From assembly GCA_009103225.1 (NCBI GenBank), contig RHPI01001428.1, positions 363,981 through 427,980 on the forward strand: a stretch of 64,000 bases of DNA, in the 5' to 3' direction. The position numbers and the translations under genes are program-made. Positions 24,701 through 38,144 of the stretch are shown here, piece after piece (within the stretch, counting starts at the first letter, position 1; every line of letters starts with the position of its first letter). The stretch comes from Chlorokybus atmophyticus (lineage: Eukaryota > Streptophyta > Chlorokybophyceae > Chlorokybales > Chlorokybaceae). Under the pieces are notes generated by a model. The model had not been told where the DNA came from. It saw only the letters and a program-made list of their open reading frames with translations, and made no database searches.

Positions 24701-25422
24701 TATTGAGCATTTTGGTTGGGTGCTGTCCATGACTGCAATCACTGCCCATTGGCCTATGTGGTGGGTTATGTGCAGCATTGCAGCTGCTGCTGGTGATTGT
24801 TCCTGGGATGTGGGTGCCTTGCAGGAGTTCCTTGGCTTGCACATGCATATACACAGCACTCCAACCTATCCCATGGGTCTGGTACTGATCTTGGACCTGC
24901 TGGCAGTTGACAGGATTTCCAGTAGTTGAGTTGTATATAACAAGTAGCGACGATGACGCTGAAGTGTTCGCCTATCTAGAGGTATTGTCCATGATGATGG
25001 TGTTGCGTTGCAACTGTCATCTTGTGTCGTGACTTGTAAATCTGGGTTTAACTGTGTTTTTACCTCAGGATGTAGACGAGTCAGGAAAAGTCTCGTACAT
25101 TACCGAGGGTGTCTTCCGTGCAATTCACCGTAAGGAAAGGCAGCCAGAAGGTGTTTATTACTTCAATACCATGCCGGGCGTGCCCTACCACAGCTTCTTC
25201 AAGACGGACGCACAGCGGTTGGAGCCTGGTGTTCCGGCATTGCTCCGGTTCGACATGCTGCCAACAGCATTCAGGTTTGCCAAGGGCCATTGCATCCGCG
25301 TGGCTTTCTCGGGTGCTGATCGCAAGCACTTCAGCAGCGATCACACTGGCTCTCGCACGTTGGGCATCTGTTGCAACAGCGAGCGGCCGGCGCGCATCAT
25401 TCTTCCTTTCCTGCCCTGGTGA
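21788..25422 (+). CDS. CocE/NonD family serine hydrolase (X-Pro dipeptidyl-peptidase S15-like), copy 1
   Basis: Alpha/beta-hydrolase of the CocE/NonD family (acyl esterase or X-Pro peptidase fold: hydrolase domain plus C-terminal jelly roll); the substrate is unknown. Thirteen exons give 752 aa: 21788-21960, 22191-22358, 22441-22551, 22636-22742, 22833-23050, 23134-23466, 23604-23653, 23736-24011, 24093-24274, 24368-24518, 24601-24661, 24907-24981, 25069-25422. Start motif MKDGVRIAVDVYLP; DVRGTGASFGRW forms the oxyanion region; Ser184 lies in GLSYDG; Asp389 in GWLD; His416 in GPWNHGG. The Asp-His spacing of 27 is close to bacterial cocaine esterase. The C-terminal domain has HAPTWPPPG and ends LPFLPW. 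A Ser-rich insert of about 80 residues follows GVARIK near residue 265. No organelle signal is evident. The paralogue is at 58176-62762. Confidence 0.9.
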
Positions 25423-28400
25423 TGCATCTGGTCTTTGCACTCGGAGCATGCCACTGCCGACCCAGGCAGATGTCATTTGTTTTACCCCAGTTTTGTAGGG
25501 TTATATGACGATTGCATGGTTGCGTAGCGTGTGGTATATACAATTCCAGCAGGTCGAGCACTAATTAGCATGTCATACATAGGCACGCTGGCCGCGTTTA
25601 ACACTGTCGAACAACCCTGCACAGCACGCGCACACCATGCACACTCACACACCACAGTCACTCAGGCGCCACCCACCACGCCGCCCTAGTGCATGGCCCA
25701 TGGTCGCCCTCCAGTTTTGAGTGGCGCATGGTTGGGTCCATGTTGAACCCTGCGCTAAACATGCGCTGGCACCAAAAGAGAATCACAATTGAGTGATCAA
25801 GCTGCACGCCTCTACTGTGTTGCTGTTATGTTGGTAATTGGAAGGCTTGTTGCTTGTTGAAGTCACCACAGAACTATCGTCAAGGGCTTATTGTTGGAGC
25901 TGTACCTGATTCATGCATGCCTTGCTATGCGTGCATTGCACGCACATAATAACCAGCCCCCCGTAGCTTAGTCGTGTATTGTCTTGGCTTGTGTACCAAA
26001 AAACGTTGTGGGTATTAATAGCTATGTGTCGCGTAGCCTTGCTTGCTTTGGGTAATGCAGGCCCTTGCTTGTGTTAACGTGCTATTACAATGACCCCCTA
26101 GCTCTGCCATATGCATGCCGCTTTGGTGCAAAATCGCTTGCTACTCTGCCTGCCTTTGCGACTCCCATGCATGAACTTCTTGCGCTATAGTGGCAGCTTG
26201 ACTATCTGCAGATTATCAAGTAAATGGAACCTTAAACTGGAAGTCAACTTCACTACATCAAATCTTTTGCCAAAGAGGCCAACTTGTACGAAGTTTGAAC
26301 TTACAATGAGATCACATGCAAATGCGATGCATGTACGACAAGCATACGGGCTGGCCAGACCAAGTTTTGCGTATGTTACGCTACCAGCGTAACAGTATGC
26401 TACGTGTCACGGTGCAGTGCTAACACATAAACATCACACTCTCACTGTTATACATGAACATATCATAGTGTCACCGCGCGAACCGTAATAGGAAGCAAAA
26501 CCGCTCCCTATTGGAACACATACACCACACAGTCCTGCTTCACACGCAATCTAAAATGCCTCGTTTGTACACACACGGTAGTCCACTACTGGTATGCGGG
26601 TGCCACGTTTGCCTCCATGGTTGGAGGTCCGTGGACTATCGGTATGAGCCCCCAGCGCGGCACCAAAGACACCGTCGCTGCTCCTCGCTCCATGATGGTC
26701 ATCGCATGCGCTTGCTGCAAGGCAAAGGCACGTTGGCGGCAAAGGCACGAACCCCCAACCTTTCAAGCGCCGCTGCTCCGCTCTAATGTCTCGCACCGAT
26801 GCGATTTGCCATGCGCACAGGCGCAGCACTTGGTGCAAGTCCTCTCCAAGCGTGTCGTGTGTTTCCCTATAGCTAGTGCGTGATTTAACAGTATGGCAAG
26901 TTGCCGTACTTGAGATTGCGCTGCTTGGTTTGCTTCCGCCGCTCGCATTGCCGGTACTGCAAACGGTGGCGCCACCCCTACCGATTACTACACGCTTTGG
27001 CAACAACATGAGCCTCAGCGTCATGCAACATGCCATGCGGCAGTGCGGCATCTTCATGTCTCTCCGACCGTCACGTAAGGCATTGTCCTTGCAAGTCCCT
27101 CGCATGAATGGCATAAGTTCTGACTACTAGCGACTTACGATGACACGCGGAGGTAGTGCCTCCTTGTATCAAGTGTGCACCACAGGGCTTGTTGCGCATC
27201 GTGTGGTGAACTACGATACGCACGTGGCCGCCGCTACACCGTAACAAGTGCGTGCAGAGACATCGTATTTCCGTGAGGCCCGCACCATCAAGGAGTGCGA
27301 CAAGTCTAGTCGCGTATACAAAATATCGTAGCACACCACAAATGAATGCACATATGATGATACCATATGTATGCATATATGAAGGGCCGAGGCTAATGGA
27401 TTGTCGGATCCGACACATCATGTAAACCCAAATCGCTAAATAAATATGGATGTACTGCAATGCCGGGCACACCACGCGGAGCAAGCGGTGGAGAGCGGGC
27501 AACACCTTTGCAAGGTCTTTAACACTATGATGGCTACTGTACTATTCCGAGTACTTGTACCCTAGAAAATTTTAAACATCATGTTTAAGGATGATCCGAC
27601 ATTTTTGTTATCAGGTTGCAAACTATGTGGTATTGAGTCGTGATCGAGCCATATACGGCTAAAAGCAAGGTTTGAAGGTCAACACGAGATATCTTGTTGC
27701 GATATATTGGTATATTGGTATAGTGTAGCACTCCTAAATTTTCCAAGTTATACAGAAATCGTAGCGTATCGTGATTATTACGTACTGGGTCAACTTAGTA
27801 GGTCACCATATAAAGTAACATATGCCATAATGAGCATATCATGCTTATTTACCTTGCAATAGCATGATTACATACAAACACACTTTACATTCACTTGTGC
27901 ACACATCACCATGTTTGGGATGTTGTTCAAGAGTTAATATTATGACATTGTGCCGCAGGCTGCATACCTATAAGCATGTCTAGAATTGTTATGCCACGCA
28001 TGTGCCGATTAATTTAACAAGTAATTTTCCATACCTGTCACATGTGATGTACACCGTGTACATCATAAGGAATACCTTCCAACAAGAGTGTGATTTTTAC
28101 AGGTCTATACTTATTATAGCAAGTTACCGAAGTTGCATCAAAACATTATCGAGTACCGTATGCGGCAATACAATTACTGGCCAGCCTATAGCTCGCTAGT
28201 TTAAAATCTACGCCCGTTGAGCCGTGTACGCTTGAGCGCTGCATGTTCGCTGCCTCAGTCGCTTCGTCACATTGCACCGCCAGTGCGTGGCATCCTGAGC
28301 ATCGGCACGGGCATTGCTGGAGCGCCGTCCTCGGAGGAGCGGCAACGATGGCAGCCTTGCATGGGTAGGAGCCCTTGCAGGCAGCACCTCTACCAACGGA

Positions 28401-28653
28401 GGCTGACGTGGCTGGCAGCAGCGGTGTGAGCATTTCAACGGCCGAGATGTGATAGGTGCGTGCGTGCGTACGCAATAGCGTGTGCAGCCAGACCTTGTAC
28501 ACTTGTAGACATAGAGATATAAATAGGCCAAACTACACATGTACACAAGCAACAGGTGCGCTACGACAACGCACAAGTGTTTGCATTATCCTCAACCCGT
28601 GCGGCATGTCAGTGGGCGACAACACTTGCTGCCCCCCGTGGGCAATGCGCATG
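25423..28653. other. Gene-free region
   Basis: About 3.2 kb in which I see no exon with family resemblance or good splice signals on either strand. The left part should hold the 3' UTR of the CocE-like gene. Composition becomes AT-richer from about 27300 to 28200. No transposon ends were recognised. Confidence 0.5.
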
Positions 28654-30999
28654 TCATTGACATGCGCTCAACAGAAGCTCTCGATGCTGCAGGTGCCGCC
28701 CCACCCACGTGCACCAGTCCGGCGCATGTTGGAAGTCGCTGTCAATGGCCCGAAAGACAACTTTGGGGTCATTAGCCGACAAGTCCCGCGTGTGCTGCTG
28801 TAGCCTGCACATGACCTCCGTGACGGCGTCGTTGAGTTGGGTGAGTACGCCTCCTGCCAGACCCGGCGGGGCATGCTTGTCCGAATGGAACAGCCGCTGC
28901 AGTGCCTTGCAGTTTCTCAGCGACAAGTACGCCAGGTGCCTGGGAGTGACAGAGCTTCTCAGATGCTGCCAGGCTGAGTGGATGGGATACTCCTTGTATA
29001 CATGATACTCAACCACCTGGTAGGGTGTAGAAGCGAGCAGCGTCTCCAGATGGGATGCAGCAGACCCCTCCCTCAGGCCGTTCAGCTCCTTCTCAGCAAA
29101 GCCCTTGAATCTGCTGTCGCTGATGACTTGAACGTTTGCGAGCAGCCCTTCTCTCAACCCGGCACATGAGATGGCTTCGGGAAGCGCGGGGGGTGGCGGG
29201 AATGCTCGGACAGGTGCTGGCTGCGGCCGGGGAGAAGGTGGTGGAGGGCAAATGGCTGGCGGTTGCTCATCATCTTGTGCGTCCAAGACTGGTGGCACCG
29301 TGTCCAGTGTTTGCAGGGGTGTCGTTGGCTCAAGTCCAGTCGCTGCTTGGCAGCATGCAGCAACTTGTTCTTGCCCCAACAAAGGCGCAGGTTGCATGCT
29401 GCTGGTATCCGGACGTTGGCAGCTTGTGGCCAAGCCGTCCACAACTTTACCTTCTGTTGCAGGGCTCTCAGGGATCGCAGATGGCGTTGCAACCTCCTCC
29501 ACTGGCTCTGTACTTTGCTCCTGATGCGGTGAGCTCCGGCACGCCAGGCTTTCAGCTAAGCATCCATCAGCATCAACAAGATGGCTGGTTGTGTCTGAAC
29601 GTTGCTGGCAGTGAGAGCACCTGCTGCCTTGCTTACTTCTCGCGACTTCAGCCTGTTGTAGCTGCTGAACCTGTTGCTCGAGCTCCTTGACGCGCCGAGC
29701 GTAGTCGCGCTGCTTGCGCCGCTGCTCGCGTGATGATAATAATCGGCAAGCTGCCGGGCTCACAGTGCACACTGGACGCTTCCTCACCATGCCTCGCCTA
29801 CATACAGCACGATCACCGTGTAAGAGATGTGGAACAGGGACCAAAGTCGCAAAAGACTGCAGTGTCATATGGATGCAACAGATTTATGTGGTTAACACTA
29901 GCGTCACGCACTTTGCATGCGACAACCTACAAAGGTGTGCACACTTGCATAGCAGTCGTGTGTTGTCATCTGTGTGCTGGCTGGCGTGACATACATATTG
30001 CACACGACAGCACAGAAGGATATCATGTATGCGACACGCACCTGCGCGGTGATGATGGCGTTGTCAATGTTTGCACTGACTGCTGCATGGAACGGGCGTC
30101 ACCTTTGCTTGCCGTGCTGCGGTCGCAGCCCGGTTCGGTGCACACGCCACGAAGGCCTTTCAGCTTGAGTAGGGGTGAGGTTCGCTTGCAATGGCCGAGC
30201 AAGTGCTGCTTGACTTGCAACAGACAGTAGGCGTGGCCACACAAGCTTGACGACCTTGGATGCGGATTGGGATACAAGAAGATACCACGGCTTCCGCGGC
30301 CTTCCGGCTCCTGCAGACAGCAGAGGAACCAGGTTGAGTTGGTAGCAAGCCAGCCTAACTTATGCAACGAACTACATGCAAGGGGGAAGCACAGGCTCAT
30401 GCAGTTCAGGCTCACGCTGTGTCTATGCATGTGCATGCGTACTTGTCTGTGTGCGTGCACAAAGTCGTGCGCATATGAGTGAGCGTGCGTGCGTGCGCGT
30501 GCATTCCCGTGTACGTGCGTGCATGCATGCGTGGGTGAAAGATCGGATAACACAAGATGATGGTGTGTTGTTGGAAAGCAGGCTGCTTAAGTGCTGGCAC
30601 AAGCTGGAAAAGCACTCATTCTAATGTCTAGGGATGCAGGCTGCCGCTGCTGCTTACCCGGGATAAGAGGGAGCGGAGGTGTCCGGCAGAAGTGCGATCG
30701 GGTGGGCCTTGACAAGCGGGACATATGAGAACGCTGTACAGCCTGGTCACCGACGAGGATGATGCCGACGATGACGCGGCGTTCTCACCGAGCGGCATGC
30801 GCACTTGCAGCTGCACAGAGGCAAGCAGCTGCACCAGGTCGGCGCTGTTGCGCGGCAGGCTGTGTCGGAGCTGCGGAGGCCAAGGGCAGAGGCGCTCCTT
30901 GGGATTGCCTTTGACACGGCGGTCCAGCTGTAGGTCAGTGTGGTTGCCCACGTCCAGGACGCAGAGCTCCTTCCGTCTCGCCGCCGCCGCCGCCTCCAT
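28654..30999 (-). CDS. Hypothetical protein with basic/coiled-coil segment (bZIP-like)
   Basis: Three exons, 30999-30658, 30310-30042 and 29797-28654, join in phase to a TGA and predict 584 aa. I do not recognise the family. Visible parts: an N-terminal region with a CxxC (LICPACQG) and a Cys/His-rich stretch (LCGHAYCLLQV, CTEPGCDR); a basic segment running into heptads (REQRRKQRDYARR then VKELEQQVQQLQQ) around residues 220-255; a Pro-rich linker; and a conserved-looking C-terminal block of about 180 residues rich in His, Trp and Leu. The basic segment lacks the invariant Asn of true bZIP factors, so a DNA-binding role is only a guess. The third exon is one open frame of 381 codons, which supports it as real coding sequence. 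Confidence 0.6.
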
Positions 31000-31184
31000 G
31001 CACGCGGAGAGTGTCACACGCACACACCGTGCTCGTCAAATGCTGGGTTATTTAACCGAGAGATTAAGCACTCCGTACTACGTCACATCATCCCGTATTT
31101 CTCGGTCAGCTAACCAAGGCTCATGGTCAGTTGTGGCTGCTCGAGCCTTAAGAGACTTCGCTTGAGCGCTTCTGGCTAGCAGGC

Positions 31185-33248
31185 ATGCCCAGGGCGATGG
31201 CAGCCACCGCCTTGTGGAAGGGGGTGCACGCGCACAAGGTCGGCACAAAAAGGGGAAGGCCGCTCCCGCCAAAGCCTTACGGCGTCTCACTCTACGCTCC
31301 CAAAACCTTTTTTAACAAGACCATCATCGCCACGTTTGCCTCCCTGAAAGAAGCGCAATACGGCAGGCTGGTTCTCCTTGGGGTAGGTTTCTTGCTGTTA
31401 TGCTCAACCACCAACCGGGACAATAAAAAGCATGCCATCAACTTGTCACCTGCTGGGGTGGCTGCGAGTGGGCTGGTTCAGAACTCGTGAGGCCACGGAA
31501 GCATCTGCAGCCAATGGCAACAGCAATCAACAGGCAGACTCCAGCTGTTCGCAAGTGTCTTCTGTGTTACCAATCATGCTGCAGATCGTGCACCAGCCTG
31601 CTTGTTGCATCTCACAACTGCTTATGTATGTGTCCACCACAGTACAGTGCATGTTGTGTGCACTTGTGTTGCATTGATTAGGACCCTGCACGCACAAGCC
31701 ATGCAAGGCCTGTCCATCCTGCACACTATGCAGCTGGCATGGATGCCATTGCGTGTTGTTCCATGCTCGTATGCTGACTGCTTGCGCCCGGACCAGACAC
31801 CATGCGGTCAACAACACATCCGACTAACTTGAGCGCTATCTGCAGGTATTGAAGGGGCAGCATGGGGATCGTATTCTTCAGCTTACGGGACGGCGCATTG
31901 CCAGTGTGCTTGGCCACGAGGTTAGCAAGCAAAGACGCCACCGCGGCGCGGTCGGTGCCTGGCAGCAGTTGGAGCGGTGGCTGGAAGCCAAGGTGCAGGA
32001 CCGGCCTACCAACGCTGAGCAGCCGCAATCCGCTGGTGAGGCTAATGCTGATCCATGTCCACAGCAACACACGTCAGCAAGCATGGATGAAATCACCGCA
32101 GTTGCCAATCAAGTTGGGGCTGCTTTGTCCTCTTCTAAAGGTATACTGCTGGTGCATCCCTCTCGTACATGAAAACAATTTTGTTGGCGCTGGTAGCATC
32201 GTAGCTGTGTTGTTGACATGCTGTGCTGTTCATATGAGCCGCATGCACGTACCACAACAAGATAATGTGACAAACTTGCACAACGCATGCAACAAAGGTC
32301 ACCAAACGCACGTGCAAGCTCACATATACTCACATGCACGTGCAAACACACGTACAGATGCGCTCATACGCACGTGCACTTGCGCACGCATGCTTGCACA
32401 CAAATGGACCTGAACACTATCTCAGAGCGAATCTCCATGGAGGGTGCCGGTGCTGGTGTCTCTGGAAAGCGCGCGAGCACATATGCAGTTCCTCAGAGGA
32501 GCCATCAGATGGTGACGCAAGTCGATAATCGATATCGTAAAGGTATGCCCATCATCTGTTACTGTTGGTTTTCAGTTTTATATTTAGTCCACTTGTACGC
32601 AACACCCTCGCTGTGCGCTCAGGTGCACAGTCAGACAATGGTTCCCCATCACCCATGTTGAGTGGCTCCACGGACAACAACAGTGCTGTTGGTGGAGGCT
32701 GCAAGCATTTGGCAAACGGCAACCACCGTCTTGATGCTGAGCCTCTTGCAAATCGGCGTTCTGCTCAGGTGGGTCACCACTTGAGGACGCATGATGCGGG
32801 TGCCAGCAATGCTCTGTACGGCGCTGATCTCAGACCGCCAATGGACAACAACCTTATCAACAACGACAACATCCAACACGACAACTACAACGACAACCAC
32901 AATGTTGGAGACAACTTGAGCGGCGTCAATGAAAACAACAGCAGAAACGATGTCACTGGAAACGACAAGCACAACCTCCCACCTGCTGCTGCTGGACGCC
33001 TGATAAAGGATGCAGCAATCGACACCACCGCCATGCAGGCCTACACACTCCCCTCTGCTTCTGAAGCAGCTCAAGTTGTTGGAGTGTCAACCACCTCGCC
33101 GCAGTATTACTACACCAAAGATGGGTACAAGCTTCAAGTCTCGCGTGAGGCTTGGGAACGCAGGGCCCAACGAAAGGAGGAACTCCGCCAAGTGGAGCTC
33201 GAGTTGCTTCAGCTCAAGGTCGCAGCAGATGTCAAGCGATGGCAGTAA
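31185..33248 (+). CDS. Hypothetical protein, Asn-rich with C-terminal coiled coil
   Basis: Four exons, 31185-31382, 31846-32140, 32426-32542 and 32623-33248, stay in phase from ATG to TAA and give 411 aa. The N-terminal part (NKTIIATFASLKEAQYGRLV, then GDRILQLTGRRIASVLGHEV) looks like a compact helical domain I cannot name. The fourth exon has a low-complexity Asn/Asp-rich stretch (roughly residues 270-310) and a charged terminal helix (WERRAQRKEELRQVELELL). Such a layout is common in regulatory proteins, but no function can be claimed. An in-frame ATG at 31197 is an alternative start. The intron after exon 2 holds a degenerate CACGTG/TGCA-rich tract (32280-32400). Confidence 0.6.
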
Positions 33249-35558
33249 CCTGCGCCATTTGCACTGGCGATTGCGATATGTATATATGTAGACTTCAATA
33301 TGCTGTGCTGGCCAACATCTTATATGTATTCGGCGTTGTCGCATCTTGATGATGGACGTTGTTGTCTGCGTCTTTGTTGACTCGACAAGTGACACAGGGA
33401 TAGCTGACTGCACATAGCGCTGCAACCCCCCCTCCCCTTGCCCTCCCCTCCTTGTTTGCAGCTGTTCCACCTATGCGCACACCGCAAAGCACCCACATGT
33501 GCATCGAAGTAAGCCATATGTTTCAAGGCAGTGCCAGCCTCAGTGTCGCAGTTTACACTGCGTCAGGTCCCTAACTGCAGCTCAACCCATGCCATTGCTA
33601 CAGCTGGTGCCACTGTGCTGGCTGCTTGTTTCTCGCATAAACAGCCCTTCAGAGTCAGCATCGGCACCACATCCATGCCAACAGTCCTTGGGTCTGCAAA
33701 ACATACATGTTACTACGGCAAGAATGTATGGACTGGTGTGACTCTTCTTATGCGCAGCTGCTACAGTCCCTGTGCAGGATACACATATGGGAGTGTGCAT
33801 GCGTGTATGTCCCCATGTGCGCGAACGCGCACAAGGGGTGCAAAAGCGTGTGCAAGTACACATGTACTATGCTTGTACAATGTAGGTAGTGCATGAATAG
33901 TACACAGTCGCACTGTGTACTATGCAAGTCGTGCAGCTTCCTTGCATGACTGCTTACCTGCACTTGGTTGAAAGAATTCCGTGCATGTCGCAGTATACAG
34001 GCACATAATCAGCAGCACGAAAGGAATTGAGTGTGCGTGCGTGTAGTTGAACGTGGGCGTGGGCGCGCATGCGTGTGCATGACTGCACAGTAACTCAAAG
34101 TCAATGTCGCACCACACCATGCTGACCGTCTTTTCAGATATACATGTTACTGCGGCATAGCAACATTACAGGTGTAGCTCTTGGTGTAGCTCTTTCAATG
34201 GTCAGGCAGCTGCTACAGTCCCTATGCAGGACGCACACATGGGAGTGTGCGTGCGTATGTGTGTACATGAGCTTGCGTGTGCAGGATAACTGTAGGCCGC
34301 ACAACCGGGGTTCGCGTGCGTGTCCATGTACATGGGTGTGTGTGTGCACGCAAATCGCAAGTAGTACTCATTGCCAAAGCTTACCTTCATTTTAGTTTAG
34401 CGCGCCTATGTCGCGTACTCAGGCGCAGAAGCACGCAGCATGCCGGTAGGGAAGCTGGCAGAACACCCGCACCCTGTGCACACAGACAGCATCACATACT
34501 GAACTGCTTTGCTTCCTCTTGTGTTGTGACAAAAATAGACAAACAGCATCGAACAGTGGGTGGAAGCTGCTCGGAAGCAGCAGCATTGTGTCCACCATTG
34601 CGTTTGGCTTGGTATGTAAGCAACAAACAACATGGTGTGCCACACACACCATGTGGTTCGTTTTACCAAGCGATGCAAAATTATTTTCGACTCGATAACC
34701 AATGGTCCACCACCACATGGATCACCAAAAATTCGCGCAAGCGGCTCGCTCAGCGACTCCGGTCGCGCAAAGGCACACCCATGACTCAATGCATGGTTAA
34801 AAATGGAAAATTACCCCTCTCCAGTTAACCAAGGTAGCCTGAGACGTTGCCAATTGGCAGCGTCACAGCAAACCGTGCTGAGCATACACAGCAAAGCACG
34901 CAGCTATGACAGAATCTTAAGAGCACAGATTGCAAATATCTGGCAGCAGGTGTGCAACTTTCACCATCCCCCGGAGCTGAAAAGTTCACACATGGAAGCG
35001 AGGCAATAAGGAAACCTAAGCAGGGCAACAATTGCATATGCATAGGGCAACGCACCATCAACTCACCACGCGTGCCCCCGGGCAAAGCTTGAGTAAGTTC
35101 AACTTCAAGCGCAGCCAGCTGGCGTTGTTGCAACAGAAGAGTCCACGGCGCCGCCACCAGCGCACGTGGGGAGGAAGACGGCGCAATGTGTGGTCACCAC
35201 AGCCTATAAAGGCAGGGCAGCTGTTCACGCAAGGGTAATCCTAGCAATGCGTAGAGCGCGCCGACGCGGCGGCGGCGGCATCCTCGCCCACCACTTTCTC
35301 CCGCCACCCCACACGTGTTAAGCGGGTGCACAATAGTGCATGCGTCTGGTTAGTTCGACCGCCACTCATCGGTTAGACGGTCCTGCCATGCTCAGTTGGG
35401 CCAACTTAGTTGGCAGTAGTGTCGCGGTTTGTTGCGCGGTAGACAGGCAAAGGGGCTCAGAGAGGTCCCCAACCACGCCGACCATGCGGCCGCAATCACG
35501 CACACGTGTGGTACGTCGTGGGGCGGCGGAGATCGTCCTTTCTTGGCTCAGTGACTGC
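33249..35558. other. Intergenic repeats and a diverged local duplication
   Basis: No gene recognised. Two related segments lie about 450 bp apart (about 33756-33815 and 34205-34265). Both carry CAGCTGCTACAGTCCCT and then a TG/CA-rich tract containing TGGGAGTGTGC. Further alternating purine-pyrimidine tracts occur at 34030-34080 and 34300-34355. Confidence 0.5.
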
Positions 35559-35566
35559 TATATAAG
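35559..35566 (+). promoter_or_regulatory. TATA box (TATATAAG)
   Basis: TATATAAG lies 69 bp upstream of the ATG at 35635, inside a GC-rich region. Position and match suit a core promoter for the coiled-coil gene. Confidence 0.6.
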
Positions 35567-35634
35567 CAGCAGGCAGCTAGCCGAGTGAGCATCAGCACAG
35601 AGTGATAGAGCTCGGCCGAGCTGGCAGCTACAGC

Positions 35635-36582
35635 ATGGCTACCAACGCACCCGACAATCACATCGCCGACAACGCCATCCAGCATGCTGCGGCCCCGCAG
35701 CCACTGTTCAAGCGGGACGTTCCGCCGCCGCCACCACCGCCCTTCTGCCCAGACGGCTGCACTGGCCATGCCAAACTCGTAGCGCACCTGCTGGAAGCAC
35801 GTCAAGATCTACAGCACACGTTTGAAAAGCTCAACGGCTGGGCTGTGCAAGAGATCAACAAGGCCGTGATGGAAAAGGAAATGCTGGAGGACAACCTGAA
35901 GATGTGCAAGCGACAATTGGATGCGGAACAGGTGGGACAGGCGCGAATGCGCTGTGTTGGACATTGCTAGATCGGCGTGGACACAAGACATGCGTATGTT
36001 GCCTTGCATTCCAGTTTCATGCTTCATCCGGCATTTGATGGCGTGGCATCCAACTTCATGGTGCTGTCAGGTCTGTTCAGTCCTGCACCGGTGTGTGTCG
36101 TGATGCACGGATGACGTTGTGAATGATAGCTGTCTGCTTGTTGCAAGAGTCCTGTTATAGTTGACATGGTGTGCATGCAGGTAGAGACACGCAAGCTGCA
36201 AAAGAAAGTGGAGGAGCTGCAAAAGAACCTGGAGCAGGAGCAGGAATCGCACTCTTCACTGCGTGATTCTTATGCGGCTTTCGTCGTGGCAGAGCGCAAG
36301 AAGGAGTTTACCACACCCATCAAGCGTCCAAAGGGAGCGGGTCAGAAGCGTGCTGCAGCTGCCGTTTCCAATGGGGCAGGTGTCGCTGTGGATGCCGCAC
36401 CCTGCAGCAATGCATGTGGAGGCCAAAACTCCAAGGCCAACGTGAATGCTGGGCAGGTGGAGGTGTCTTCAGCTCATGAGCCATCCGCGTCGGGGCAGCA
36501 TGCTCAGCTTACCCCAGAAAAGCGCTCAATTTTTGCGGCTGCTGCTGCCAGGCTGGGCTTCGCTGAGACACAGGTTAAATAA
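35635..36582 (+). CDS. Small coiled-coil protein of unknown function
   Basis: Two exons, 35635-35931 and 36181-36582, join in phase 0 and give 232 aa ending in TAA. The first exon has a Pro-rich stretch (DVPPPPPPPFCPDGC) and starts a long helix. The second continues it with heptads (VETRKLQKKVEELQKNLEQ), so a coiled coil runs across the splice at roughly residues 50-145. The tail is basic, then Ala/Ser-rich (KRPKGAGQKRAAAAV), and ends with a short helix-like segment (KRSIFAAAAARLGFAE). I do not recognise the family; a structural or chromatin-associated role would be speculation. A good TATA box and intact frame argue for a real gene. Confidence 0.65.
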
Positions 36583-38139
36583 TCTGGCTCCTCAGTCCTG
36601 GCTCTGGCGGTAATGGGAGCAGCAGCACCGCAATCGCAGCGCTCCATGGGTGGCCGAACTGTTACCCCTCGACGACCAGAAGTGCTCGAGCAACGCGACC
36701 CATGCGCACGACGACAATTGGGCGCGGAGCGCGATGAAGGACGGCAAGGTGGTGCTCCATCGACGGCCGATAGGTGTCGATGTGGATAAATTATTGGCCT
36801 TGTGTGCGGAAGGTATCAATGCAGGTAGGCAGTAGGTGACAATTGGTAACGGAGAAATCAATGTGTGCGTGGACAAATGACAAGGGCAATGCGCACATGC
36901 ATAGATAGCACACAACAAACTTCATACATGCATGTGCTTGCCAGTGCGTGCTTCACACGCACACACGCACGCATGCATGCGCGCACACGTATAGAACGCA
37001 CTTCCTCGCAACCACTACGGACTTGAGTCACGCGATGCAGATGGATGGCCACCCGCTGACGAAGTTACTGGTGACATCGAGAGACGTCGGTAGTGCGCAA
37101 CAACGCGTATGTACACTGCACGCCGCCGATGTTGCTGTACATGACGATCGCCAAAAGTGAGGCGCCGATGGCCACGACACTGAGACGAAGGCACTGACCG
37201 ATGGACACCGCATGTGCATGGGGAGCAGGCTGCTGGTATTGCAGCTTGCCCATGCGACGGCGTCGACGAACACAACCCCCACCCTAAACCACTGCTGCTC
37301 GGCACTGCTGACGTTGGCAGTGCAAACGCTGATGTGGCAGCGGCAGCCAGGGTTTGGAGAGGACGGTGTGGGAAAGGAGAGAGAGGGAGAGGAAGGGAGA
37401 GAGCGGGAGTCCAGCTGGTCTGTCTGTTGCTGCCATTGTCGTCAACAACAACGGACAGCAGGCCCTGTGTGCAAGTTAATTTGGCGTACATGTACATGCA
37501 CGCCAAGTTAGGCATACATGTATGCCTATCGGGGTTAAGGGCGGTGGTGAAGATAGGTAGCTAGATTGTACATAGCCCGGTAGCTATTATGGTTTTGAAT
37601 GTGGTGATTGCGTGCTATAGGACGGTGAGTGCATGTACACACAAACATATGTGACATGTATGTTGCATGAGCGATCCTGCTCCAAAGCTCTCTCTCTCTC
37701 TCTCTCTCTCGCTCGCTCGCTCTCTGCGTGCGCGCTCTGGCACTGCGTGTGAGAGTGACAGGTTTGTTGCATACACGTTTTGCAGTCCGATGCAGCCACT
37801 GCAGATGGTCTTCACTTACATACACGCACGCACGCACGTACGTACGTACGTACGTACGTATGCACAACTTGCTTGATTACGGTGCTGGATTGCAACATGC
37901 ATAATTGCATGACCAATGAGGCACGCATGTAGTGCTGCATACTAGACATAGATAGTCGTAGCTTGGTGGTGGAGTTGTGTTTACAAGTGGTGGCGGCTTG
38001 CTGCATGTGCTGCCAAGCACGGTGCAATTTTGCTTTACACCGTGCATATGAGCACTATCGCATATTATATCGCATACACGCATGCACGCGCGCCATGCCG
38101 TGCGTGCGTGTATAGGAGATGATATGTGTGGGTGTAATG

Positions 38140-38144
<5 letters not shown>
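36583..38144. other. Intergenic region with microsatellites
   Basis: No supported gene. Contains alternating purine-pyrimidine sequence at 36930-37000, a (CT)n run at about 37688-37712 followed by GCTC repeats, and a (GTAC)n tract at about 37838-37860. A short plus frame at 36650-36835 has coding-like codon choice but begins with GTG and shows no splice partners. Confidence 0.5.
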
